The translations under genes and the position numbers were made by a program. Below are positions 56,695 to 64,000 of a stretch of DNA of 64,000 nucleotides, piece by piece (the stretch's first letter is position 1; each line of letters starts with the position of its first letter). A model generated the notes under the pieces. That model saw only the letters and a program-made list of their open reading frames with translations, did no database searches and was not told the DNA's origin. This DNA comes from Rheinheimera lutimaris (GTDB lineage Bacteria > Pseudomonadota > Gammaproteobacteria > Enterobacterales > Alteromonadaceae). Where the stretch lies: assembly GCF_013283795.1 (NCBI RefSeq), contig NZ_JABSOD010000016.1, positions 19,087-83,086 on the forward strand, in the 5' to 3' direction.

Positions 56695-57999
56695 ATGCGT
56701 TGCTTCCCGCGCAGTGCCTTTGGCCAAACCGTATTCCTGATTGGTTTGTTGTTACTGATCAACCAACTGGTGTCTTACCTGTCGGTGGCATTTTATGTGA
56801 TAAAACCCACTACGCAGCAAATTAACCACCTTATTGCCAAGCAAATTAAAGTGGTGTTTATTGACGTTGGCCATCAGCAGTCAGTGCTGTCAACTGAGTT
56901 GACAGAGCGTTTTCAGCAAGCCACCGGCATTGAAGTGTATACCGAGCAGCAAGCATTACAGCAGGGGTTGGCAGAGGCCAGTTACTACGCCTACTTTTCT
57001 GATCTGATGTCACGCGAATTAGGCGGCGAAGCTGAGGTGCGGGTAGCCCAGGGTGCCAGCTATGCGTTTTGGGTGCGGCCACCTCAGGCACCGCAATACT
57101 GGGTAAAGGTGCCGTTAACCGGGCTGGATGAAACTGACTTCTCGCCACTGACCTTTTACTTGTTGCTAATCGGCGTGCTGAGCGTCAGCGGCGGCTGGCT
57201 GTTTGCGCGGCAGTTAAACCGACCGCTGAAAAGCCTGCAACAGGCCGCCTTGCAGGTGGGGCGCGGCGAGTTTCCGCCGCCACTGGCCGAGCACAAAGGC
57301 TCTACCGAAATTATTGCCGTAACCAAAGCCTTTAATTATATGGCGCGCGGTATTCGTCAGTTAGAGCAGGACAGGGCGCTGCTAATGGCCGGGGTGTCGC
57401 ATGACTTACGCACGCCGCTCACGCGTATCCGTTTAGCATCGGAAATGATGCAGGAGCCGGACAACTGGATCCGCGAAGGCATTATTAACGATATTGACGA
57501 TATGAACGCCATTATCGACCAGTTTATTGACTACCTGCGCCATCATAAAGAAGAGCCCGGCCAGAAAGAGAACCTCAATACCTTAGTGCAGGAGTTGATA
57601 CAGGCCGAGCATTTACAACAGCGGCATATTTCTGCTGAATTGGCAAAAAACCTGCCTGATACCATGCTGCGGCGTATAGCCATTAAACGCGTATTGAATA
57701 ATTTGCTGGAAAACGCACTGCGTTACAGCGATGGTGATATTGAAATATCCACCGGCTATGAGCGCAACCGCAAGCGGATTTACCTGCAAATTCGTGATCA
57801 TGGCCCTGGCATTCCGGATGAACAGATGAAAGCCATGTTCGAGCCTTTCACTCAGGGCGATATAGCCCGCGGCAGTGGTGGGTCGGGCTTGGGGCTGGCA
57901 ATTATTAAGAAAATTGTCGATATGCATCATGGCGATATTACTTTGCATAATCATGCCTACGGCGGCTTAGTGGTAACAGTGTATTTGCCGCTGCGGTAG
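56695..57999 (+). CDS. envZ: Osmosensor histidine kinase EnvZ
   Basis: 434 residues: two membrane helices (about 10-35 and 150-172) around a periplasmic domain, HAMP domain, the dimerisation/phospho-acceptor H-box with His236 ([20 protein letters not shown]), and a HATPase domain with N box ([11 protein letters not shown]), G1 (DHGPGIPDE), F (FEPFTQGD) and G2 ([11 protein letters not shown]). Immediately follows ompR. The stop is followed by a 7-bp TTTGTAA/TTACAAA stem (58007-58026) without a T run. Confidence 0.96.
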   Translation: MRCFPRSAFGQTVFLIGLLLLINQLVSYLSVAFYVIKPTTQQINHLIAKQIKVVFIDVGHQQSVLSTELTERFQQATGIEVYTEQQALQQGLAEASYYAYFSDLMSRELGGEAEVRVAQGASYAFWVRPPQAPQYWVKVPLTGLDETDFSPLTFYLLLIGVLSVSGGWLFARQLNRPLKSLQQAALQVGRGEFPPPLAEHKGSTEIIAVTKAFNYMARGIRQLEQDRALLMAGVSHDLRTPLTRIRLASEMMQEPDNWIREGIINDIDDMNAIIDQFIDYLRHHKEEPGQKENLNTLVQELIQAEHLQQRHISAELAKNLPDTMLRRIAIKRVLNNLLENALRYSDGDIEISTGYERNRKRIYLQIRDHGPGIPDEQMKAMFEPFTQGDIARGSGGSGLGLAIIKKIVDMHHGDITLHNHAYGGLVVTVYLPLR

Positions 58000-58042
58000 A
58001 GCTTTATTTGTAAACATTGTTACAAAATTGGCCGGAAATAAC

Positions 58043-58071
58043 TTGTCAGTTTGTAATTAGTTGTATATCTT
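58043..58071 (+). promoter_or_regulatory. Promoter candidate for the riboswitch-tpsBA transcript
   Basis: TTGTCA (58043-58048) and TATCTT (58066-58071) with a 17-base spacer. Transcription would begin near 58078, about 37 bases before the riboswitch aptamer. Confidence 0.45.
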
Positions 58072-58114
58072 GCTTTTGTTCAGCTTGTGTTTAATTTCTC
58101 AACACTTCTCACAG

Positions 58115-58218
58115 GCTAAGACAATTAAAGGGCAAACTGCACCGAAAGGGCAGGACGCAAAGCCGCTGGTCTAATAACGTTCGTTATGAATGTTAATGAC
58201 GGCAGTGGTTGCATTAGC
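58115..58218 (+). ncRNA. Cyclic-di-GMP-I (GEMM-I) riboswitch aptamer
   Basis: The conserved GEMM-I core is present almost letter for letter. GGGCAAAC (58130-58137) opens a hairpin CTGC-A-CC with GAAA tetraloop (58144-58147) and GG-GCAG. This is followed by GGACGCAAAGCC (58153-58164) and the GGTCTAA segment. A second hairpin ends in ATGACGGCAGTGGTTGC (58196-58212). Pairings hold: CCGCTG with CAGTGG, GCAA (58132-58135) with TTGC (58209-58212), and an outer GCTAA (58115-58119) with TTAGC (58214-58218). The GAAA tetraloop and the separate receptor stem are class I features. It lies in the leader of the TpsB gene, 142 bases before its GTG. Confidence 0.95.
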
Positions 58219-58310
58219 TTAGTCGCATTCGTTTGTTGTACTTCCCGTTGCCAGTTAGCAACAGTACGCCATTGCGCTTTTCTATGCTGTTTGCCGGTAT
58301 ATAGTTACGG

Positions 58311-58327
58311 CGCCGGTTTTGCCGGCG
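58311..58327 (+). promoter_or_regulatory. Hairpin between riboswitch and TpsB start (possible expression platform)
   Basis: CGCCGG (58311-58316) and CCGGCG (58322-58327) are exact complements around TTTTG. No T run follows, so it is not an intrinsic terminator. Lying 33 bases before the GTG, it could influence ribosome access or pause polymerase, but the actual switching mechanism is not visible. Confidence 0.35.
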
Positions 58328-58359
58328 GCTGTGTGGTAAATGCCAGGGAAGATGCCTCA

Positions 58360-60051
58360 GTGAAGTATTTAACAACCGCCCGGCTATTATGGCTGCTACT
58401 GTATGTGGCAGGCTTTGGCGTGCAGGCGCAAAGCTTGTCTGAGCACGAAAAACAGCTTAAACAGGGCTTAGACCGGCTGGAGCAGCAAATAGCACCGCTG
58501 CAACAGCGGCCTGAAGTGCGTTTGCAGCGGCCTGAGGCTGTTATTACTGATTTCTCTGCGCTGGAAAACACAGAGCAGTGTTTTGCTGTTAACGCTATTA
58601 ATGTACAAGGCAGCGTTAAACTTAGCCCGAAACAGATCACTCAGATCACGCAGCCTTTTGTCGGGCAATGTTTGGGCCTGGCGCATATCAACGCTCTGGT
58701 GGGCGCCATCTCCAATTTGTATCTTGAACAAGGCTATGTCACCAGCCGCGCTTATATCGCCCCGCAAGATTTATCTGACGGCAGCTTAGACCTGGTGGTG
58801 GTCGAAGGCGTGATTGAAGGTTTTGATTCTGTTGACGGCAGTATTACGCCGCAGCAGCTGAAGTGGGCCTTTCCGGCACAGCCCGGTGAGGTGTTGAATA
58901 TCCGCGCGCTGGAGCACGGTATTGAGAACCTTAATAGCGTGGCCCGGAACAATGCCAAAGTAGACCTGACGCCGGGTGCAGAGCAGGGCGGCACCCTGGT
59001 GGGTATCGCCAATCAGACTGCCAGGCCGTGGCGCGGCTCGTTGGGCGTTAATAATAACGGTGTGGCCAGTACCGGTGAGTATCAGTTAGATGGCAACCTG
59101 GTATTTGACAATGTGTTTGGCCTGAACGACACCGCCTTTCTATCGGCATCTACCAACATTGGCGGTCATGAGTTACCGCACGCCGAGTCACGCAGTTACG
59201 CTGCGTCCTGGTCATTGCCGTTTGGTTACTGGCAGTTTTCCCTGAGTAATAACTACTATGCCTATGAGCAAACGGTAGTAGGTAATGTGATAGATTTTTC
59301 CATTTCCGGCTCCTCACTTAACAGCGGCATGCAACTGGGCCGCAATCTGTATCGCAGCCAAACCGGCAAGCTTGACTTTACACTCGGCTTTACCCGCAAA
59401 GACAGCAAAAACTACATTGAAGACATCTTTTTAGAAACCTCGTCCAGAACCTTGTATGTTTGGGATCTGGCTGCCGGTTACCGGCATTTTCTGCCGCAGG
59501 GTACTCTCAGCTTCAATGCCGGCATTATCAAAAGTGTGGCCTGGTTTGATGCTAAGCGGCAAGTGGTGGCGGCTGAGGATGATTTTCAGTTCACCAAGTA
59601 CCGGCTGAATGTTGGTTATAACACGCAACTGGAGTTGGCCGGGCAGCCGTTGCTTTATGCCGCCTCGGCGGAACTACTTTATTCGCCTAAGGTGATCCTG
59701 GCGTCTGAAGGTCTCACCGTCGGCGGGCGTTACTCGGTGCGCGGTTTATCACAAAGCAGCTTGTTTGGTTATAAAGGCGGTTACTTGCGCAACGATATCA
59801 GCCTGCCACTGCAAACCGATTGGGCAGAGCTGAACCAGTTGCACTATTTCTTTGGTGTAGATGCCGGCTGGTCTAACTTGCCTGAATACCCGGATAAGCG
59901 CCGCGAGTGGGTCGCCGGCTCGGTGGTTGGCGTCAAACTGTTTGATCGCAACCTCAGTATCACAATTTCTTACGCCCGTGCGCTCAGAGTGCCGGATTTT
60001 CTGCAGCAAAAGCAGCAGGAAATCGATGTCTCTGTCAGATTAAATTTTTAA
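58360..60051 (+). CDS. TpsB two-partner secretion outer-membrane transporter (ShlB/FhaC/HecB family)
   Basis: 563 residues from the GTG at 58360, which has AGGGAA upstream and begins a good signal peptide (KYLTTARLLWLLLYVAGFGVQAQS). An in-frame ATG at 58186 lies inside the riboswitch and is rejected. An N-terminal helix and linker (about 25-75), two POTRA domains (about 80-235, with FAVNAINVQGSVKLSPKQI and GYVTSRAYIAPQDLSDGSLDLVVVEGVIEGF), then a 16-strand barrel ending in an aromatic residue (VSVRLNF). The barrel motif LTVGGRYSVRGLSQSSLFG is the conserved VRGY/F-type loop. It should secrete the TpsA encoded 16 bases downstream. Confidence 0.94.
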   Translation: MKYLTTARLLWLLLYVAGFGVQAQSLSEHEKQLKQGLDRLEQQIAPLQQRPEVRLQRPEAVITDFSALENTEQCFAVNAINVQGSVKLSPKQITQITQPFVGQCLGLAHINALVGAISNLYLEQGYVTSRAYIAPQDLSDGSLDLVVVEGVIEGFDSVDGSITPQQLKWAFPAQPGEVLNIRALEHGIENLNSVARNNAKVDLTPGAEQGGTLVGIANQTARPWRGSLGVNNNGVASTGEYQLDGNLVFDNVFGLNDTAFLSASTNIGGHELPHAESRSYAASWSLPFGYWQFSLSNNYYAYEQTVVGNVIDFSISGSSLNSGMQLGRNLYRSQTGKLDFTLGFTRKDSKNYIEDIFLETSSRTLYVWDLAAGYRHFLPQGTLSFNAGIIKSVAWFDAKRQVVAAEDDFQFTKYRLNVGYNTQLELAGQPLLYAASAELLYSPKVILASEGLTVGGRYSVRGLSQSSLFGYKGGYLRNDISLPLQTDWAELNQLHYFFGVDAGWSNLPEYPDKRREWVAGSVVGVKLFDRNLSITISYARALRVPDFLQQKQQEIDVSVRLNF

Positions 60052-60067
60052 GTCAGGAAGAACCGGT

Positions 60068-63000
60068 ATGTTTAGCATGAAATGGCGCCTTGTTGTAGCA
60101 CGCACGTTAGTCATCGTTTTAGCAGGTAACCCGCTGCTTATGGCGGCGCATGGCATTGAGCGCTCACACAGACCCCCTGCAGATTTTGAGCTGACAGAGC
60201 GGCGTGAGCAGTTGCGCTTGCAATTACAGGCCACAGCCGCAGCCAGGGCGGCCGCGCAAGCTGCTAACAACACCGCACAACTGGCCGCCGGGCAACAGGC
60301 CGCGCAAAAGCACTCGGCTAACGGTACTGACGTGATTGATATTGCAGCGCCAGGCCAAAGCGGCGTGTCGCACAATCAGTTTATGCAGTTTAACGTTACT
60401 GCAGACGGTTTAATTTTAAATAACAGCCAGGGGCCGGCGTTATCTGCACTGGGTGGCTGGACCGACGGTAACCGCCGTTTAGCTGCCGGCACCGCCAGGC
60501 TTATTCTGGCCGAAGTTACCGGTAGCGGCCGTTCAAGTTTACTGGGTTATACCGAAGTGCTGGGTGACTCCGCTGAGTTTGTGTTAGCCAACCCTAATGG
60601 TATCAGCTGTAACGGTTGTGGCTTTATCAATACACCACGGGTGGTGTTGGCTACCGGTATTCCGGATTTACTTAACGGCAACCTGTTGGGCATTAACATC
60701 AGCGGCGGCGATGTGGCTATCGACGGCGCCGGCCTTAACGCGTCCAATGTAAACAAGTTCGACATTCTTACCCGCGCCATGACATTAAATGCCGCCCTGT
60801 ATGCTAACGAGCTGAATATCCGCACCGGCAGCAATTATTACGATTACCAGTCGCTGCAAGCGCAGGCTAATGCTAATCAACCGGACAGCAACCCGGCTTA
60901 TCAGTTTGCCTTAGATGCCTCGGCGCTGGGTGCCATGTATGCCAACAGCATTAGTTTAATTGGTACCGAAGCCGGTTTGGGGGTGCGCAGTAAGGGGCTT
61001 ATTTCTTCGGTAGACAGCCTGCAGCTAACGGCGGATGGCCGGTTAGAATTAAAAGATACTATCGCCGGTGGCGAGCTGGCGCTGCGCTCACAGCGCTCAG
61101 ATATTATTACCAACGGCAGCACTTATGGTCAAACCGTCAATATTGCCGCGGCTGGTACGCTGCAAAACAGCGGGTTAATTGCCGCCGCCGATACTATGCA
61201 GCTTAGTGCCGCACAGTTACAGCAAAGTGGTGATGTTATCGCCGGTATTAATCAGCAGGGGCAATGGCAGGACAGCGCAGCGCAGCAGCTGAATATCAGC
61301 GGCACTGCGGTTAATCAGGGCCGTATCATCAGCCGTGGCACTCAGCAACTGACAGCAAAAGAATTACAGAACAGCGCCGGGGCACTGCTGCAAGGCGATA
61401 GCAGCACCCTTACAACCACGGTGTTTAACAACAGCGGCACCCTTAACAGCAGTGCACTGACCTTAGATAGCGCCACAGTTAGCAACGCCGGGCATATTCA
61501 GGCACAGCAACTTAGCATCAATGCTGAGCAATTTAGCCAAACTGCCGGAGCGGTGTATCAAACCGGCGCAGACGGCCGGTTAAGTGTAACCGGCCGCGAG
61601 CTGCAGCTGGATGGTGGCGTCTTAGTGGCAGAAGGCAGCGCACAGCTTGAGGCAACCGGGCAACTTCACAACAGTGCGGACTGGTTAATCACCGGTGACA
61701 GTACCATTAGCACGGCAGAGCTGAGTAACAGTGGCACTGTGCAACTGCAAGGTGCTGCTGATTTAACCGCAGATAGTTTAAACAACAGCGGCAATATGCT
61801 GTTTACAGCAGAGCAGGCAACGGCACTAAACATAAAAAATACGCTGGATAACCAGGGCGGATTACTGCAGTTTGGCAACGCTGCCGTAGTTACTGCCGCT
61901 GAGATTAACAACGACAGTGGCCAAATCAGCCATACCGGCAGTGGCACTATGTCGCTGCAAGCCACACAGCAGCTGAATAATGCAGCTGGCCAAATTCTCA
62001 GCAACGGCACTATGCAGGTATCAGCCGCAGAGCTCAACAACCAACAAGGCATACTCAGCGCTGAGCAGCTTACGTTAACCGTTGGCGGTGATGTTAATAA
62101 TCAGGCCGGGACTATCCGCGGCACAACACTGAGTCTGGATGCGCAGCAGTTGAATAACGGCAGTGGCATTATTGCTGCTGCGGGGCAGTTGCAAATTAAT
62201 GCCGTAGCGTTACATAACAACGCCGGCGAAATCTACAGCGCCGGCCGGCTGAATATCAGCGGCGGTAATATCAGCAACGCCGGCGGTGCACTAATTTCGC
62301 AGTCAGATTTGCAGCTTAACGTGGCAGAGCTGGACAATAGCGGCGGTACGGTGCAAAGCGCAGGCGCTATGTTGCTGCACACTACCGCACTGGATAACCG
62401 GCAGGGGCGGATAGCGGCAGAAGCCGATATGCAACTGGCCGGCACCGTTATCAACAATCACGCCGGTACTATCCTCGGCAACACTCAGTTGGATATCAGT
62501 GCGCTGCAGCTGAACAATGATAACGGCAACCTGATAGCTGATACTGTTGACGTGCAACTCAGTGGAGTGCTCAGCAATAACACTGGTTTATTGCAGGCGA
62601 CGAATACTTTAACAGCCAATGCGGCGCAAATTGATAACAGCGGTGGCAGCATTCAGGCCACATCCGCACTGTTAAGCAGTCAACAAAGTCTGAATAACAG
62701 CGGCGGCACCATTAATGCGCAAGCCCTGGCATTAAGTACTGCCGCGCTGGATAACAGCTACGGCGTGATCCTGGCCAGCGACAGCGGCGACAATGCGCTG
62801 CAGCTAACCGGTATCAGCCAGCTGACGAACGACAACGGCACAGTTGCCAGCCACGGCAATAACTGGCAGCTGGTACTGGACAACCTGAGCAACGACAACG
62901 GCAAATTGCTGCATCTGGGCAGCGGCACCTTTACCTTGTCGCAGGCCGGCACCTTAAGCAACAGCGGTACTATCGCCGCAAACGTCAACCTGGTACTGAA

Positions 63001-64000
63001 TGCCACCGATGTGGTAAACAGCGGTACTTTGCAGGCGCAGCAACACCTGCAGCTTAATGCAGGGCTGAGCAACCAGGCCGGTGCGGTATTGGTAGCCAAT
63101 GATATTACAGTCAATGCGCCGGACCGGGCTATCAGCAATGCCGGCAGCGTGTCGGCAAACAATAGCCTGCAACTGGCCGGCGCCAGCCTGCATAACAGCC
63201 ATTTACTGTACGGCGGCAATAGTGCGGTAATAACGGCAGCCGATGTGGAAAACAGCGGCACTCTGTCGGCAGCTAATCTGGATGTAGCCGGCTTTAGCCT
63301 GCTGCAAAACAGCGGCCGTATCGAAAGTAACGCTGCCGCTTACAGTGGTGACATTCTGGACAACCAAAGTGGTGCCGTGCTGATTAATGCCGGCAATAGC
63401 GCTAATGGCTTGCAACTTAACGTGGCACAGCTGAGCAACAGCGGTACTGTGCATAACAGCAGCCTGGATATGAGCCTGGGCGGTAATTTAAGCAACAGCG
63501 GCAGCATTATTCACGCCGGTTTGGGCAGCTTGTTGTTGGGTAACAACGGCAGCATCAACAATGCCGGTGGCAGTATTGCCAGCGCCGGTACGGCAAATAT
63601 TCAAAACAGTATTGCCGGTGCCGGTACTGTGTACGCAGAACAAGGCATGCAACTGAGCAGCAGCGGCACCTTTGTTAATAACAGCCAGCTGTACAGCAAG
63701 GGCGATATCCTGGTAACCAGTGCACTGCATAACCAGGGCGGCAGCCTGTTAAGCGACGCCAACCTGACCATTGATACCAGCGGCAACGTGACCAACAGCG
63801 GTACCCTGCAGGGGCAAAACCTTAGCCTGACCAGCGCTGTGTTAAATAATAACGCCGGCACTATTACATCAACGGGTACTGATAATGCGCAAATCAGTGC
63901 TACCAGCCTGAGCAATAACAGTGGCGTTATTCAGGCCACTAATAACAACTTCAGCATAATTACCCGCAGTGGTGAGTTAAACAACAGCAACGGCCAAATT
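60068..64000 (+). CDS. Filamentous haemagglutinin-like TpsA adhesin/CdiA-like exoprotein (5' part, runs off window)
   Basis: Open for 1,311 codons from the ATG at 60068 to the window edge. A signal peptide (about 1-27, ending PLLMAAHG) precedes an unusual Ala/Gln-rich charged stretch (about 30-85). The TPS secretion domain follows: GVSHNQFMQFNVTADGLILNNS, then NPNGI (175-179) with Cys181/Cys184 in NGISCNGCGF. From about residue 350 it is FHA-type beta-helix repeats (L-x-N-x-G-x-I/L patterns). It is cotranscribed with tpsB. The C-terminus is not visible, so it may be an adhesin or a contact-dependent inhibition toxin carrier. Confidence 0.93.
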   Translation, partial: MFSMKWRLVVARTLVIVLAGNPLLMAAHGIERSHRPPADFELTERREQLRLQLQATAAARAAAQAANNTAQLAAGQQAAQKHSANGTDVIDIAAPGQSGVSHNQFMQFNVTADGLILNNSQGPALSALGGWTDGNRRLAAGTARLILAEVTGSGRSSLLGYTEVLGDSAEFVLANPNGISCNGCGFINTPRVVLATGIPDLLNGNLLGINISGGDVAIDGAGLNASNVNKFDILTRAMTLNAALYANELNIRTGSNYYDYQSLQAQANANQPDSNPAYQFALDASALGAMYANSISLIGTEAGLGVRSKGLISSVDSLQLTADGRLELKDTIAGGELALRSQRSDIITNGSTYGQTVNIAAAGTLQNSGLIAAADTMQLSAAQLQQSGDVIAGINQQGQWQDSAAQQLNISGTAVNQGRIISRGTQQLTAKELQNSAGALLQGDSSTLTTTVFNNSGTLNSSALTLDSATVSNAGHIQAQQLSINAEQFSQTAGAVYQTGADGRLSVTGRELQLDGGVLVAEGSAQLEATGQLHNSADWLITGDSTISTAELSNSGTVQLQGAADLTADSLNNSGNMLFTAEQATALNIKNTLDNQGGLLQFGNAAVVTAAEINNDSGQISHTGSGTMSLQATQQLNNAAGQILSNGTMQVSAAELNNQQGILSAEQLTLTVGGDVNNQAGTIRGTTLSLDAQQLNNGSGIIAAAGQLQINAVALHNNAGEIYSAGRLNISGGNISNAGGALISQSDLQLNVAELDNSGGTVQSAGAMLLHTTALDNRQGRIAAEADMQLAGTVINNHAGTILGNTQLDISALQLNNDNGNLIADTVDVQLSGVLSNNTGLLQATNTLTANAAQIDNSGGSIQATSALLSSQQSLNNSGGTINAQALALSTAALDNSYGVILASDSGDNALQLTGISQLTNDNGTVASHGNNWQLVLDNLSNDNGKLLHLGSGTFTLSQAGTLSNSGTIAANVNLVLNATDVVNSGTLQAQQHLQLNAGLSNQAGAVLVANDITVNAPDRAISNAGSVSANNSLQLAGASLHNSHLLYGGNSAVITAADVENSGTLSAANLDVAGFSLLQNSGRIESNAAAYSGDILDNQSGAVLINAGNSANGLQLNVAQLSNSGTVHNSSLDMSLGGNLSNSGSIIHAGLGSLLLGNNGSINNAGGSIASAGTANIQNSIAGAGTVYAEQGMQLSSSGTFVNNSQLYSKGDILVTSALHNQGGSLLSDANLTIDTSGNVTNSGTLQGQNLSLTSAVLNNNAGTITSTGTDNAQISATSLSNNSGVIQATNNNFSIITRSGELNNSNGQI

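Noticed and set aside
58007-58026. TTTGTAA/TTACAAA hairpin as envZ terminator
   Set aside because: The stem is AU-rich and weak and lacks a T run, so termination there is doubtful.
58186-58359. In-frame 58-codon upstream extension of the TpsB gene
   Set aside because: Its ATG lies inside the riboswitch, the translated stretch has no signal peptide at its start, and a clean signal peptide begins at the GTG at 58360.
62758-63261. Antisense open frames of 70-170 codons inside the TpsA gene
   Set aside because: They mirror the repetitive codon pattern of the plus-strand gene, with Cys/Leu/Pro-rich unstructured translations and no ribosome sites.

Overview
This window looks like chromosome of a gammaproteobacterium, most likely in the Alteromonadales-like Rheinheimera / Arsukibacterium / Alishewanella group. 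That placement is inferred from gene order and protein style, not from a database search. Several neighbourhoods match the classical gammaproteobacterial order: rho-trxA-rhlB-gppA, ubiE-ubiJ-ubiB-tatABC-tatD-hemB, plsB/lexA, nfuA...comF-bioH, and tex-greB-ompR-envZ. I see no rRNA, tRNA, insertion sequence, prophage or CRISPR array.

Layout. 0.1-4.5 kb is an accessory bacteriocin-export locus: a CvaA-like adaptor, a 64-residue precursor with a double-glycine leader, an AT-rich CPBP-family membrane protease, and a C39 peptidase-ABC exporter. 4.5-6.2 kb holds a small periplasmic repeat protein whose 3' end is tandemly duplicated, and a LysR regulator. 6.4-11.5 kb is methionine salvage: mtnDCB on the minus strand and mtnE, an omega-amidase gene and an MFS transporter on the plus strand. 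The divergent promoter carries a tandem array resembling MetJ boxes. 11.5-16.1 kb has a YgjP-like metalloprotein, cdd-deoA pyrimidine salvage, a solute-binding-like protein and NDH-2. 16.2-20.9 kb is rho / trxA / rhlB-gppA.

20.9-29.6 kb is a long minus-strand run: a diguanylate cyclase, ubiE-ubiJ-ubiB, then the tightly overlapping tatA-tatB-tatC-(hypothetical)-tatD-(diguanylate cyclase)-hemB. 29.7-37.1 kb has a DUF885 lipoprotein, small unknown proteins, an EVE-domain protein, tesB, plsB and lexA with two good SOS boxes. 37.4-45.6 kb is a complete caa3-type cytochrome c oxidase operon: subunits II, I and III, Cox11, SURF1, heme A and heme O synthases and SCO. 45.6-52.8 kb has a polysaccharide deacetylase, nfuA, a large secreted M14 carboxypeptidase, comF, bioH and an odd pair (an orphan flagellar-rod-like protein and a SprA-type putative metalloprotease). 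52.9-58.0 kb is tex, greB and ompR-envZ.

58.0-64.0 kb is a two-partner secretion system: a TpsB transporter and the first 1,311 codons of a filamentous-haemagglutinin-like TpsA that runs off the window. Its leader contains a convincing cyclic-di-GMP-I (GEMM) riboswitch, so expression of this large surface protein is probably tied to cyclic di-GMP. The window also encodes two GGDEF proteins that could make that signal. The riboswitch-tpsBA module and the bacteriocin locus are the most interesting parts of the window.
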